NCBI RefSeq assembly: GCF_003667275.1
Contig: NZ_RCNV01000013.1
Coordinates: forward strand, 1-64,000
DNA length: 64,000 nucleotides
Direction: 5' to 3'
Source: Mesonia aquimarina
GTDB lineage: Bacteria > Bacteroidota > Bacteroidia > Flavobacteriales > Flavobacteriaceae
The notes beneath the pieces are model-generated. The model saw only the letters and a program-made list of their open reading frames with translations. It had not been told where the DNA came from and searched no databases. Made by a program: the position numbers and the translations under genes. Position 1 is the stretch's first letter. Each line of letters begins with the position of its first letter. Below, in pieces: positions 42,998 to 52,160 of the stretch.

Positions 42998-45367
42998 TTA
43001 ATGGATGTCAACTTTAATAATATCAGAAATTAAATCACCATTCTCTGTCATTCCTTCAATATATAATATAATTGAATCTTGCAAGGTGTTTTGGATACTA
43101 AATGTTTTTTGCCCGTCTTCTAAAGTTACATTCGGCAGCCAGTCTATTACACCGTAATCTCTATAAATTTCACTTGTGTAAGAAGCATATCTAGGCGTAT
43201 AAAATTCTTTAGCAGAGGAAAACCCTACATTCGCTGTAATGCTCTGGGAGGTATTTTTTATAGGACCGGCATCTATAGTGGTTTTAGTGTTTATTTTTAT
43301 CACTCCTGCGTTACCTCGCATACCAAAACCTAATCCTGTTTTATTAATGCTAATGGATTCAACTTGAGAAGTTTTTAAGTTTTGTAAAATAGTTCCGTAA
43401 TCATTTAATACAACTCCGTCTAAATATATTAACGGGCTTTCATAGCCGCCCAGGCCTAAAGACCTTGTAGATACAATTTCTACGCCAGATAAAGAGCGTT
43501 TTACTCTAAAGCCTTGCGTTCCTATATAATCTGTAATATAGATATAAATACTGGCTAAATCTTCATCAATGAGAGTTTGGTTAGAGAGTATTTCTTTTTT
43601 TTCTCTATCTACTTCTTTCTTTTTATTGCTAATATAAACACTGTCTAAGGATTCAATTCCCTTTAAAAATTCTGAAGGTATTTTAACTTCTTCTGTTGCT
43701 TGCGATTTTCTATTTGTTTGAAAAATATAACCCGGTAAAACTTTTGGTTGCTTGGTCCGATTTGGACCTATATTAGCGTAAATTTTAGGCTTGCTAACTT
43801 TTTTATTTTTAGAATTGACTAGGCTAAATGAAACTTGAGAACTATCTTCTACATATAAATTTTCAACTTTAAATGAATTGTTTTTTAGATCTACTGTTTC
43901 CATAAATCTACTTTCTTCGGAACTGACAAAAAGTTGATTTTCATTATCATCTAAGCTTTCATTTACTCTCCCGGAAATACTAAAACCCTTTTCGCGATCA
44001 AATTTTAAGCTTGGTGGATTAGAAAAAATATGATTCCATTTATATTTACTCCAGCCTTGCGTTAATAAAAGCAAGTCTAAATTATATTCTTTTCTTCTGT
44101 CTACTTCGGTAAAATAATAAGCTCCATCTTCTATTTTTCCTTTCGTATACGGAGCGAGTAAAAAAGCCGATTTAATATTATCTGCTGGGTTGTAAGCCTT
44201 GTTGTTAGCCGGTAATACAGAAATACTTAAATTATGTTCAATTTTTTTAAGAGCGGGAGAACTCATATTGATCTGCAAAGAATCAATATTATTTTTAAAT
44301 AAATAGGCATGTGTATTTATCTCTTTAGTCGCTGTAGAATTAAAAATAATACGTTCTAAAATTGGTTGGTTTTTATCGTCAAAAACAGTTAAATAATTTA
44401 CCCCATTACTTAAAACATCTCTTGTGATACTAATAGTCTTAGAAATTTGCTCTTTTTTAAATTGAAATGGAATTTGTTCTAAAATTCCGTTTTTATGAAT
44501 AGCTAAATAATAAGTTCTTCCTTTGATTTTTTCTAATGTAAAATTATTAGTGTTTATTTCAATAATAATTTTATCTTTTATGAGGTTATTAGTGATCATA
44601 GAAAATCCACTGCGCTCTGCCGGTTCCAGCTGTTGCTTAATTTTTTTCCCGGAAAAAGTAGTGATTTCTACCGTGTAATTTTCTTGAAATTTGGGATCTA
44701 ACCGAAATTTTCCTATTCCAAATTGATTCGATTTAAATTCAGTAATTAACTCTCCTGTATCATTAGTTATTTTAGCCTCAGAAAACTGTATTCCATTTCC
44801 ATTTTTATCTGTTAACTTAACTCCAATATTATTTTTTGCATCGGCTATTAAATGTCCTCCTTCTGGTAAAAATTGTAAGTCATAAGAATTAAATTTTTCC
44901 TGGGGAATATTTGGCGTGTCAATAGAATCATTTGGGAGAATGGTGAATTCTGTATCAAAAAAATATTCTTCTTTAAAGTTTTTCATATAATTAGTATGTG
45001 CTACTAATTTATAGGTGCCGGGAGCTAGCCCTTCCAAATTAAAATGGCCAGATCCGTTACCATTGTGCATCCAAATAGTTTTTGAATCAAGACCTTTTGC
45101 TTGTGGAGAGAGTAATTTAATGTGTAAGTTGGTAGTTTGGTTATTAGGTTTATCTCTTTTAGGATTAAAAGCGTATGCGCTAAACCAAAGATCTTCTTCC
45201 GGTATAAAAACTGTTTTGTTGAGGTGAAGAAAAAAAGCCTCTCTATCCAGTTGAAAATATTCTTTATAATCTTTTTGAAGTGGCGACAGTTCCTTTTTTT
45301 CTTGAGAAATTGCCGATAACGAAATTAAAATACTTGCAACTAATAGAAGGCTTTTTTTGTAAATCAA
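42998..45367 (-). CDS. Exported macroglobulin-like and plug-domain protein without a beta barrel
   Basis: 789 residues. A signal peptide (ending AISQ) is followed by an MG2-like beta domain (about 30-130; FLHLNKTVFIPEEDLWFSAY, then GLAPGTYKLVAHTNY). More beta domains follow, and near 640-705 there is a TonB-receptor plug-like segment (SGVEIVSTRSLG, PLIYLDGVVLND, VESISINKTGLG). It ends with about 75 more residues, so no 22-strand barrel is encoded. The start is TTG at 45367; no ATG lies in reach. It follows fabD by 12 bases. It is likely a periplasmic or outer membrane-associated partner of uptake or secretion; no function is proven. Confidence 0.7.
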   Translation of the reverse strand: MIYKKSLLLVASILISLSAISQEKKELSPLQKDYKEYFQLDREAFFLHLNKTVFIPEEDLWFSAYAFNPKRDKPNNQTTNLHIKLLSPQAKGLDSKTIWMHNGNGSGHFNLEGLAPGTYKLVAHTNYMKNFKEEYFFDTEFTILPNDSIDTPNIPQEKFNSYDLQFLPEGGHLIADAKNNIGVKLTDKNGNGIQFSEAKITNDTGELITEFKSNQFGIGKFRLDPKFQENYTVEITTFSGKKIKQQLEPAERSGFSMITNNLIKDKIIIEINTNNFTLEKIKGRTYYLAIHKNGILEQIPFQFKKEQISKTISITRDVLSNGVNYLTVFDDKNQPILERIIFNSTATKEINTHAYLFKNNIDSLQINMSSPALKKIEHNLSISVLPANNKAYNPADNIKSAFLLAPYTKGKIEDGAYYFTEVDRRKEYNLDLLLLTQGWSKYKWNHIFSNPPSLKFDREKGFSISGRVNESLDDNENQLFVSSEESRFMETVDLKNNSFKVENLYVEDSSQVSFSLVNSKNKKVSKPKIYANIGPNRTKQPKVLPGYIFQTNRKSQATEEVKIPSEFLKGIESLDSVYISNKKKEVDREKKEILSNQTLIDEDLASIYIYITDYIGTQGFRVKRSLSGVEIVSTRSLGLGGYESPLIYLDGVVLNDYGTILQNLKTSQVESISINKTGLGFGMRGNAGVIKINTKTTIDAGPIKNTSQSITANVGFSSAKEFYTPRYASYTSEIYRDYGVIDWLPNVTLEDGQKTFSIQNTLQDSIILYIEGMTENGDLISDIIKVDIH

Positions 45368-45379
45368 AGTAAAAAATAT

Positions 45380-46261
45380 TTAAAGTTCCGGTGCTGTAGT
45401 CACCATTTTTCGATCTATTTTTTTAACTAAACCTTGTAAAACTTTTCCGGGACCAATTTCTGTGAATGAAGTGGCTCCGTCATTAATCATATTTTGCACA
45501 CTTTGTGTCCATTTTACCGGTGCTGTTAATTGAAAAATTAAGTTTTTCTTAATTTCAGCAGGATTAGTCACGGCAAATGTACTAACGTTTTGATATATTG
45601 GGCAAATTGGTGTGTTAAAATTTGTTTCTTCAATAGCTTTTGCTAACTCTTCTCTGGCAGGCTCCATTAAAGGGGAATGAAATGCACCACCAACCGGCAG
45701 CATTAAAGCTCGTTTTGCACCACGATTTTTTAATTCTTCGCAAGCTTTTTCTATGGCTGGAACTTCGCCGGAAATTACTAATTGTCCGGGACAATTGTAA
45801 TTGGCAGCGACAACGATTCCATCAATTTCTGCGCAAACAGATTCTACCAATTCGTCTTCTAAACCTAAAACAGCTGCCATGGTAGAAGGCTGTAATTCGC
45901 ATGCTTTTTGCATGGCCTCGGCTCTTTTAGAAACAAGTTTTAAAGCGTCTTCAAAACTTAGAGTTTTGTTAGCAACTAAGGCGGAAAATTCTCCTAGCGA
46001 GTGTCCGGCAACCATATCTGGCGTTTCATTTTTGCCTAAAACTTCATTCATAATAGTTGAATGAATAAAGACCGCTGGTTGTGTTACATTGGTTTGTTTA
46101 AGGTCTTCGGCAGAACCTTCAAACATAATATCGGTTATATTGAAACCTAAAATTTTGTTGGCTTTATTAAAGATATCCTGCGCTTCTGGATATTTTTCAT
46201 ATAAATCTAATCCCATTTTTGGGAATTGTGCTCCTTGTCCTGGAAAAACGTATGCTTTCAT
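45380..46261 (-). CDS. fabD: Malonyl-CoA:ACP transacylase
   Basis: Loads malonyl groups onto acyl carrier protein for fatty acid synthesis. The acyltransferase motifs are FPGQGAQFPKMG near 6-17, the nucleophile S88 in AGHSLGEFSA, and GGAFHSPLMEPA containing the catalytic histidine near 199-201. Length is 293 residues, as usual. It lies downstream of a terminator that follows the PNPOx-like gene and upstream of the plug-domain gene, with which it may share a transcript. Other fab genes are not adjacent. Confidence 0.95.
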   Translation of the reverse strand: MKAYVFPGQGAQFPKMGLDLYEKYPEAQDIFNKANKILGFNITDIMFEGSAEDLKQTNVTQPAVFIHSTIMNEVLGKNETPDMVAGHSLGEFSALVANKTLSFEDALKLVSKRAEAMQKACELQPSTMAAVLGLEDELVESVCAEIDGIVVAANYNCPGQLVISGEVPAIEKACEELKNRGAKRALMLPVGGAFHSPLMEPAREELAKAIEETNFNTPICPIYQNVSTFAVTNPAEIKKNLIFQLTAPVKWTQSVQNMINDGATSFTEIGPGKVLQGLVKKIDRKMVTTAPEL

Positions 46262-46291
46262 AATTTTATTTTTTGCTAAAACAAATGTAAT

Positions 46292-46333
46292 AAAAAAAGA
46301 CCCAATACTTTTTTACAAAAGTTGGGTCTTTTC
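46292..46333 (-). terminator. Terminator of the PNPOx-like gene
   Basis: AAAAGACCCAA at 46296-46305 and its neighbours pair with TTGGGTCTTTT (46322-46332), with a further ACTTTT/AAAAGT pairing inside. The minus-strand U-run is at 46292-46298. It sits between the minus-strand genes at 46356-46856 and 45380-46261. Confidence 0.75.
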
Positions 46334-46355
46334 CATCGGGGCAAATACAGGTTTT

Positions 46356-46856
46356 TTATACGTTTAATTTTCCTTTCTTGCCAATATCTGTTTCTTCTCC
46401 CGAAATTGCAGAAAAACCAAGTTTTAGTAGGCTAATGTATTTGTTAGTTTTGGTGTCCCAATAATAAGCTTCTTTCGGGGTGAATTTTAATGCGGTTAAG
46501 TTAGGATCTTCTACACCATCAAACCAATTGTTAGAAATATCAGCATATAAATCTTCTAATATTTTTTGTTCTACTACAATTTGAATTTCACCGTAGATAC
46601 TAATAAATTTTTTATCGGCTGGGGAAGAATAGAGCAATTGTGCCAAATTATTTTGTGCAATGTTTTTGTTGTGGTCGCTGTCGCCCGGACTTAAAAACCA
46701 AATATCTCCCTTTTCATCAATCTTTTTATGTGTCATCGGTACCGCGTCTAATGGTGTTTTATTAAGTGCAGTAATTAACATTCCGGTTTCAATAGATTCT
46801 ACAAGCGAATTTAATTTTTTACTAGCTTCGTTATTTGATAATTCTTTAGTTTCCAT
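46356..46856 (-). CDS. Pyridoxamine 5'-phosphate oxidase-like (general stress protein 26-type) flavin-binding protein
   Basis: 166 residues with the split-barrel fold: MLITALNKTPLDAVPMTH near 27-44, DIWFLSPGDSDHNKNI near 52-67, and a WFDGVEDPNLTALKFTPKEAYYW block (read as WFDGVEDPN, then LKFTPKEAYYW) that is typical of the general stress family. Such proteins bind FMN, FAD or F420 and have unclear substrates. It lacks the residues and C-terminus of true PdxH. It is monocistronic with its own terminator. Confidence 0.8.
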   Translation of the reverse strand: METKELSNNEASKKLNSLVESIETGMLITALNKTPLDAVPMTHKKIDEKGDIWFLSPGDSDHNKNIAQNNLAQLLYSSPADKKFISIYGEIQIVVEQKILEDLYADISNNWFDGVEDPNLTALKFTPKEAYYWDTKTNKYISLLKLGFSAISGEETDIGKKGKLNV

Positions 46857-46942
46857 TTTTTATTTTAAATGTACAAGGAATAACACATTTTTTACGCTAA
46901 AGTACTATTAAAATAAAAAGAAGTTTTGTTAATAATTGTAAA

Positions 46943-47803
46943 TCAGGAATGCTTTTTAACTATAGAATTTACAGAATTGTAGTAAGTGCTCCCAAATAAA
47001 TTTAAGTGCACCAATAAATAATAAAGTTGAAATAAATCAATTCTATCTTTCCAGTTTTTTTGAAGCGGAAAAATTTCATGATAAGTACTAAAGAGTTCTT
47101 CAGAAAAACCGCCAAATAAGTGCATCATCGCAATGTCTAATTCTCTTGGAGCAAAACTTACTGCAGGATCTATTAAACAAGGATTTCCTTTGGCTGAAAT
47201 CATAAAATTACCATTCCATAAATCTCCGTGAATTAGAGCAGGTTCTTCTTCGGGAATTATTGAGGAGAGATTTTTATAAAACGCATCGGTTTTAAAAGAA
47301 AAGCCATTTTTTGCTGCTAGTTGAAATTGTGGTTCTAGCCTGTTTTCAATATAAAAATTGACTAAAAATGAAGAATCACTATTATTATATTGCGGTAAAC
47401 TTCCTATGTAATTGTCTTCTTCTAAACCGAAAGTTTTCTGCGTTTTTTGATGCTGTTTTGCTAAGCCTATGGCAAAATTTCCCCAAAAATCAACTAATTT
47501 TTTTCCGGAATTAATATATTCTAAAAGTAAATAAGAGTTGTTTTCAATGGTTCCAAAACTTAAAACATTTGGGGTTTTTAGTGCTTTTGCTGAAGCCAAT
47601 AAGTCTAATCCGTTTGCTTCTTTAGAAAACATATCGGGAAATTTAGTAGCCGAATTTATTTTAACCACTACTTTTTGTTGATTGGTTTCTATTAAAAATA
47701 CATCGTTGATGTCGCCACCGGCTAACGGATGGTGATTTTTTAGGCTTCCTAAATTTTCGTGTTCACTTAATTGATGTAAAAAATCGGTATAAATAAGGCT
47801 TAT
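46943..47803 (-). CDS. Fructosamine-kinase-family protein, apparent ATA start
   Basis: Fructosamine kinases phosphorylate sugar adducts on protein lysines (deglycation). The kinase motif is LIHGDLWNGN, and a downstream IDPAVSFAPRELDIAMM block is intact. The frame has no ATG in the right place: an internal GTG at 47668 would give only 241 residues and lose conserved sequence. Reading upstream in frame adds 45 residues, including PLAGGDINDVFLIE, the GGDIN motif of the family, giving 286 residues, the normal length. The extension begins ATA at 47803, overlapping the folA stop as ATAA, as ATGA does elsewhere here. ATT at 47794 is another option. HGD is then H192-D194. Confidence 0.75.
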   Translation of the reverse strand: MSLIYTDFLHQLSEHENLGSLKNHHPLAGGDINDVFLIETNQQKVVVKINSATKFPDMFSKEANGLDLLASAKALKTPNVLSFGTIENNSYLLLEYINSGKKLVDFWGNFAIGLAKQHQKTQKTFGLEEDNYIGSLPQYNNSDSSFLVNFYIENRLEPQFQLAAKNGFSFKTDAFYKNLSSIIPEEEPALIHGDLWNGNFMISAKGNPCLIDPAVSFAPRELDIAMMHLFGGFSEELFSTYHEIFPLQKNWKDRIDLFQLYYLLVHLNLFGSTYYNSVNSIVKKHS

Positions 47804-48282
47804 TTTTTTAGATAGGTAATGTAGCTAAAAGCGTGTGCGTGTTTCTCGTCTTTTTCGTGAAAAATTTCTCCGGTTTTTTTCCAGTTTTTTTCATTTATTT
47901 CCGGGAAAAAAGTATCGGCTTCAACTTTGGTATGTACGCGAGTTAATTCAATTTTATCGGCGTGAGGTAATGCTATTTTGTAAATTTCGCCACCGCCAAT
48001 AATAAAGGGTTGCTCGTCTTGTTTTGCAGCTATTAAAGCATCTTCTAAAGAGTGGACCACAATGCAATTTTCTGGAGCATAATTTTCTTGTCGCGTAATA
48101 ATAACATGCGTTCGGTTAGGTAATAATTTTGGGAAAGATTCAAATGTTTTTCTACCCATTATTATAAAATGTCCGGTAGTTAATTTTTTAAATCGTTTAA
48201 AATCATCAGGCAAATGCCAAACCAAATCGTTATCTTTTCCTAAGGCATTATTTTCTGCTGCAGCAGCAATCATGGTAAGCAT
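47800..48282 (-). CDS. folA: Dihydrofolate reductase
   Basis: 160 residues; reduces dihydrofolate to tetrahydrofolate with NADPH, needed after thymidylate synthase (thyA is at 52577). Motifs: MIAAAAENNALGKDNDLVWHLPDD near 4-27 (read as AENNALGKDN and LVWHLPDD, with the active-site acid D26), IIMGRKTFES near 43-52 and FIIGGGEIYK near 95-104. It begins 11 bases after the 2TM protein gene and overlaps the start of the fructosamine-kinase-like gene, so the three are one operon. Confidence 0.95.
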   Translation of the reverse strand: MLTMIAAAAENNALGKDNDLVWHLPDDFKRFKKLTTGHFIIMGRKTFESFPKLLPNRTHVIITRQENYAPENCIVVHSLEDALIAAKQDEQPFIIGGGEIYKIALPHADKIELTRVHTKVEADTFFPEINEKNWKKTGEIFHEKDEKHAHAFSYITYLKK

Positions 48283-48293
48283 AATAGCGTTAT

Positions 48294-48728
48294 TTAAAAT
48301 TTTAAATCGTTATTTTTTGGCTCAATTCGGTTAGGTTGAGTATCATTTTTAGGCAACGGATGTTCTTTTTCAACTTGCTTTTGTAATTTTTCAATCTTTT
48401 TCTGTTGAAGTTTAACCAAGCGTTCTAATTGGTTTTCTTCCCAATTTTTGCCCATTAGCTTACTTACAAAAAGTACATTAAAAAGGTGGATCAAAAAAAA
48501 GAAAAGCCAAATTAAAATAGCCCAAACAAACCAATCGGTTTTAAAAGGACGAAAGTTTTCTCCAAATTTTAAAACTAAATTTAAGACGATAAAAATAATA
48601 GAACCGGCCAAAAAAGCAACAAAATGAGTGGTTAGACGTTTTTTCTGTCTGATTCGTCGCTGCGCATTTTCAATCAATTTTCGCTGCTCCGGATCTATTG
48701 TTGTATTTTTTTTTGCTGATGAAGCCAT
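48294..48728 (-). CDS. 2TM domain membrane protein
   Basis: 144 residues. A basic N-terminus (RRIRQKKRLTTHFVAF) leads into two membrane helices (about 34-52 and 65-88) joined by a short loop, followed by a long charged coiled coil (LERLVKLQQKKIEKLQKQVEKE, about 100-121) and a polar tail. This is the 2TM domain found in Bacteroidota, sometimes fused to histidine kinases; alone its role is unknown. It is the first gene of the folA operon. Confidence 0.75.
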   Translation of the reverse strand: MASSAKKNTTIDPEQRKLIENAQRRIRQKKRLTTHFVAFLAGSIIFIVLNLVLKFGENFRPFKTDWFVWAILIWLFFFLIHLFNVLFVSKLMGKNWEENQLERLVKLQQKKIEKLQKQVEKEHPLPKNDTQPNRIEPKNNDLKF

Positions 48729-48791
48729 ATTCCTCGTACCTTAGTATTTCCGTCAAATTTAACTTTTTTTGAACCAATTTTTTATAGGCTT

Positions 48792-49877
48792 ATGAAGAAT
48801 TTAAGAAATCATTTCCCGGTCGTAAAACACAGTACTTATTTAAATACAGCCGCTACAGGTTTGCTTTCTGAACAAGTGTTTGAATATAAACAAGAGCAAG
48901 ATTTGGAGTTTCTTACGCTTGGTAGTTTGTTTAGAGATAAAAAATCAGATTTAATGGCTGAAATCAGAGAAAATTTAGCCCGATTTTTTTCAGCTGAAGC
49001 TAACAAAATTGCTTTGGTTCCAAATTTTTCATTCGGTTTTAATGTCCTTTTAGAAGGGGTAAAAAAGAATACTAAATTTTTATTGATAGATCAAGATTAC
49101 CCATCTATAAATTTGGCCGTAGAAGCACGCGATTTTGAAGTTTGTTATGCAGAATTAAATGAAAACTTAGAAGAAAATATCTATAAAACAATTCAAAAAG
49201 ATAAGCCTGAAATTTTTGCCTTTAGCATTGTTCAATACACTAACGGAATAAAATTAGAGCAAGAATTCTTACGGCAATTAAAAACAGATTTTCCAGATTT
49301 AATTTTAGTAGCCGACGGAACACAATATTGCGGGACAGAAAAGTTTAGTTTTAAGGACTCTAAAATTGACGTTCTAGGAGCAAGTGCCTATAAATGGATG
49401 AACGCCGGTTTTGGCCACGCATTTTTTATGTTTCAAGAAAATATAGCTTCAAAAATTTATCCTAAAACCAATGGTTTTGGTTCTTCTATTGGTAAATATA
49501 AACAAGAAGATAATTCATTTATCGGGAAATTTGAGCCTGGTCATTTAGACACTTCTGCAATTGGTGCAATGCTTCCAGCAATCCATTTACTAGAAAAAAT
49601 CGGGATTTCAACAATAGAAAATCAGTTAAAAAACTTAGCTGAAGCGGCAAAAAAATCTTTTGAAGAGAAACAATTATTAATGGAAGCGGTTTCAAAAAGA
49701 AAAAAACACTCTACTATTTTTAACATCAAAGGAGACGATAAACTTTTTCAGCATTTAATGGAAAATAATATTGTCTGCTCACAACGAGGTAATGGAATTA
49801 GAATTAGTTTTCATTATTATAATACGCTGGAAGATTTAGAAAAATTGATGAAAGTTATCGCGAAATTTAAAGGTTAA
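48792..49877 (+). CDS. Class V PLP-dependent enzyme (aminotransferase / cysteine desulfurase fold)
   Basis: 361 residues. The PLP lysine is K201 in SAYKWMNAGFG. Other fold blocks are YLNTAATGLLS near 16-26, VPNFSFGFNVLLEGV near 75-89, VADGTQYCG near 176-184 and GSSIGKYKQ. It is not a true cysteine desulfurase: the mobile cysteine loop is absent. It is convergent with egtD-egtB (45-base gap), and EgtE, the C-S lyase that ends ergothioneine synthesis, belongs to this fold. The EgtE role is a context-based guess; kynureninase-like or selenocysteine-lyase-like reactions are alternatives. Confidence 0.8.
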   Translation: MKNLRNHFPVVKHSTYLNTAATGLLSEQVFEYKQEQDLEFLTLGSLFRDKKSDLMAEIRENLARFFSAEANKIALVPNFSFGFNVLLEGVKKNTKFLLIDQDYPSINLAVEARDFEVCYAELNENLEENIYKTIQKDKPEIFAFSIVQYTNGIKLEQEFLRQLKTDFPDLILVADGTQYCGTEKFSFKDSKIDVLGASAYKWMNAGFGHAFFMFQENIASKIYPKTNGFGSSIGKYKQEDNSFIGKFEPGHLDTSAIGAMLPAIHLLEKIGISTIENQLKNLAEAAKKSFEEKQLLMEAVSKRKKHSTIFNIKGDDKLFQHLMENNIVCSQRGNGIRISFHYYNTLEDLEKLMKVIAKFKG

Positions 49878-49922
49878 TCTCGTGAGTTTGTTTTGATTTA
49901 AAATCTGTTTTAGTGAAATAAT

Positions 49923-50888
49923 TTACTTACGCTGAAAGACATAATTTTTGTAATATTTTTTTTCGTCGGTAAAAAACTCTTTAATTTTTAATCCCGCTTG
50001 ATTTGCTAACCATTCTACAACATCATCGGTATATTTTTGAGAAATTTCTGTATGAATACTTTCCCATTTTTTAAAGCTAATGCTTAAATCAAGTTCCGGT
50101 ATTTCTATAGTTTGATCTTCTACACTCACCAAAAAACTTTTTGCAGTTCCGGTTTCCGGATCATAGGTTTCCCAATGCTTAAACTTTTCCAAGTCAAAAT
50201 TAGCATCTAATTCTTTGTTGATTCGTGCTAATAAGTTTTTATTGAAAGCTTCGGTTATGCCCGTTTTATCATTATAAGCATCTAAAATTATTTGCGGATC
50301 TTTTTTCTGATCAAACCCCATAAATAGCATATCGTCATCGCTCATCGCCTCCTGGATGTTCTGTAAAAATTCAATTGCTTTTTCGTGACTTAAATTGCCA
50401 ATGTTAGAGCCCAGTACAATAATTACTTTTTTTCGATGATTATAGTCGGCTAATTTATCAAGCACCTTAAAGTACATTCCCTCTTGAATATGAACTTCTA
50501 AATCAGGTATTTCCTCTTTTAGTGCTTCTTCTAAACGTTCTAAAATATATTTGCTAATATCAATCGGTAGATAGCTGAAGTCATAATTTTTAGCCACTAA
50601 ATGTCGCAGAAGTATTTTGGTTTTTTTTCCATCTCCAGCGCCTAGCTCAATTAAATCAAACCCATTGTCACTATTAAACTGATCGGCGATAGCAGCAGTG
50701 TGTTTTTCTAAAATAGAATACTCACAATTGGTTAAATAGTAATCGGGTAAATTCATGATTTCTTGAAAAAGTTTATCGCCTTTTTCATCATAAATATATT
50801 TAGAAGATAAAAATTTAGGGAAAGAAGTTAATCCTTCTTGAACGTCTTGCGCAAAGGCAGAGGTTGAGGTTATTTGTTGGTCTTTCAT
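49923..50888 (-). CDS. egtD: Histidine N-alpha-methyltransferase (ergothioneine synthesis)
   Basis: Trimethylates histidine to hercynine with SAM. The 321 residues show the DUF2260-type fold: YDEKGDKLFQEIMNLPDYYLT near 33-53 (typical first block, read as YDEKGDKLFQEI and LPDYYLTNCEYSIL), SAM motif LIELGAGDGKKT at 79-90, and IVLGSNIGNLSHEKA. The C-terminal part ends FFTDEKKYYKNYVF. The gene follows egtB by 12 bases in the same operon. Confidence 0.9.
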   Translation of the reverse strand: MKDQQITSTSAFAQDVQEGLTSFPKFLSSKYIYDEKGDKLFQEIMNLPDYYLTNCEYSILEKHTAAIADQFNSDNGFDLIELGAGDGKKTKILLRHLVAKNYDFSYLPIDISKYILERLEEALKEEIPDLEVHIQEGMYFKVLDKLADYNHRKKVIIVLGSNIGNLSHEKAIEFLQNIQEAMSDDDMLFMGFDQKKDPQIILDAYNDKTGITEAFNKNLLARINKELDANFDLEKFKHWETYDPETGTAKSFLVSVEDQTIEIPELDLSISFKKWESIHTEISQKYTDDVVEWLANQAGLKIKEFFTDEKKYYKNYVFQRK

Positions 50889-50900
50889 TCGTAAAGTTGA

Positions 50901-52067
50901 TTATTTCGCTAAGCGAATTCCGTTAAATTGCCAGCGCAAATGGGGATGAAAAAAGTTTCTGTAAGTGGGTGTAGTGTGCTTTTTTGCCGTAGCAATAGAG
51001 CCGCCGCGTAATACTTTTTGGTTTACCATAAATTTACCGTTGTACTCGCCTAAAGCTCCTTCATCTTTTTTATAATTAGGATAGGGCAGATAAGCACTTT
51101 CTGTCCATTCCCAGCGTTTTCCCCAGTTAAATTTTTCTTGAGCAATTTCCCATTCAAATTCTGTGGGTAAGCGCAAGTTTTTCCATTGCGCAAAAGCATA
51201 AGCTTCATAATAAGAAATATGGGTTAAAGTTGCTTTTGGATTAACTCTTTGAAATCCGCCTAAAGTATATTGATGCCATTCGCCTTCAAATTTATACCAA
51301 TATGCTGGCGAATTAATTTTTTCATCAGTAATCCAATCCCAAGCTTCAGCGTGCCAGAGTAAAACATTTTCGTATCCGTCGGCTTCCATAAAATCAATAT
51401 ATTCTTGATTGGTTACTAATTTATTGGCGATAAAAAATTCATTTGCATAAACTTTATGTTTACCGAATTCATTGTCATAATGAAAATCAGCATCTGGAGT
51501 AGCACCAATTTCGTACACGCCTTCTTCTGTATGTAACCATTTTAGTGGATTTTCTTCAATTAGCTCTTCTTTAAAATTATTGTCGTAAACGGGAAGCAGC
51601 GGATTGTTTCCTAAAATATATTTAATATCGGTAAGTAATAATTCTTGATGTTGTTTTTCGTGATGAATACCAATTTCTATTACTTTTTGTAAGTCTTCAT
51701 CAATAGAATTATTTTTCAGAAAATCTGCTAATTCTCGCGTTACATATTCGCGATAAGCATAGATTTTTTCAACAGTCGGTCTCGAAAGATTACCTCGATT
51801 AGTACGCACTACTTTTTCGCCTACACTTTCGTAATAACTATTAAAAACATACGCAAATTGTAAATCAAAAAGCTCATAATTTGACTTATGGTTTTTTAAA
51901 ATAAACTCTTCAAAAAACCAAGTTGTATGTCCGAGATGCCACTTAGGTGGCGAAACAAATTCTACCGGCTGGACCACATAATCTTCTGTAGATAAGGGTT
52001 TACAAATAGATTCAGTTTGTTGTCGGGTTTCTAAAAAAAGTTCTAGTTGCGTGCTTGTGGTAATCAT
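50901..52067 (-). CDS. egtB: Ergothioneine sulfoxide synthase EgtB
   Basis: Non-heme iron enzyme that joins hercynine and a thiol (gamma-glutamylcysteine or cysteine) with oxygen. The 388 residues form an N-terminal DinB-like domain with the iron ligands likely H47 (WHLGHTTW) and H136/H140 (HEKQH), and a C-terminal formylglycine-generating-enzyme domain (about 165-388) with LPTEFEWEIAQ, GKRWEWTESAYLPY, and the end FNGIRLAK. No egtA or egtC is nearby, so it may use cysteine directly, as some EgtB types do. It is the first gene of the egtB-egtD operon. Confidence 0.9.
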   Translation of the reverse strand: MITTSTQLELFLETRQQTESICKPLSTEDYVVQPVEFVSPPKWHLGHTTWFFEEFILKNHKSNYELFDLQFAYVFNSYYESVGEKVVRTNRGNLSRPTVEKIYAYREYVTRELADFLKNNSIDEDLQKVIEIGIHHEKQHQELLLTDIKYILGNNPLLPVYDNNFKEELIEENPLKWLHTEEGVYEIGATPDADFHYDNEFGKHKVYANEFFIANKLVTNQEYIDFMEADGYENVLLWHAEAWDWITDEKINSPAYWYKFEGEWHQYTLGGFQRVNPKATLTHISYYEAYAFAQWKNLRLPTEFEWEIAQEKFNWGKRWEWTESAYLPYPNYKKDEGALGEYNGKFMVNQKVLRGGSIATAKKHTTPTYRNFFHPHLRWQFNGIRLAK

Positions 52068-52160
52068 AAGATAAAAGCGTTTTAATAGTTACGCTTCTCT
52101 CAAAGTTACAATTTTTTAGACACCAACTTCTTTAAGCTTTGTTAAAGCCAAATGAATTTT

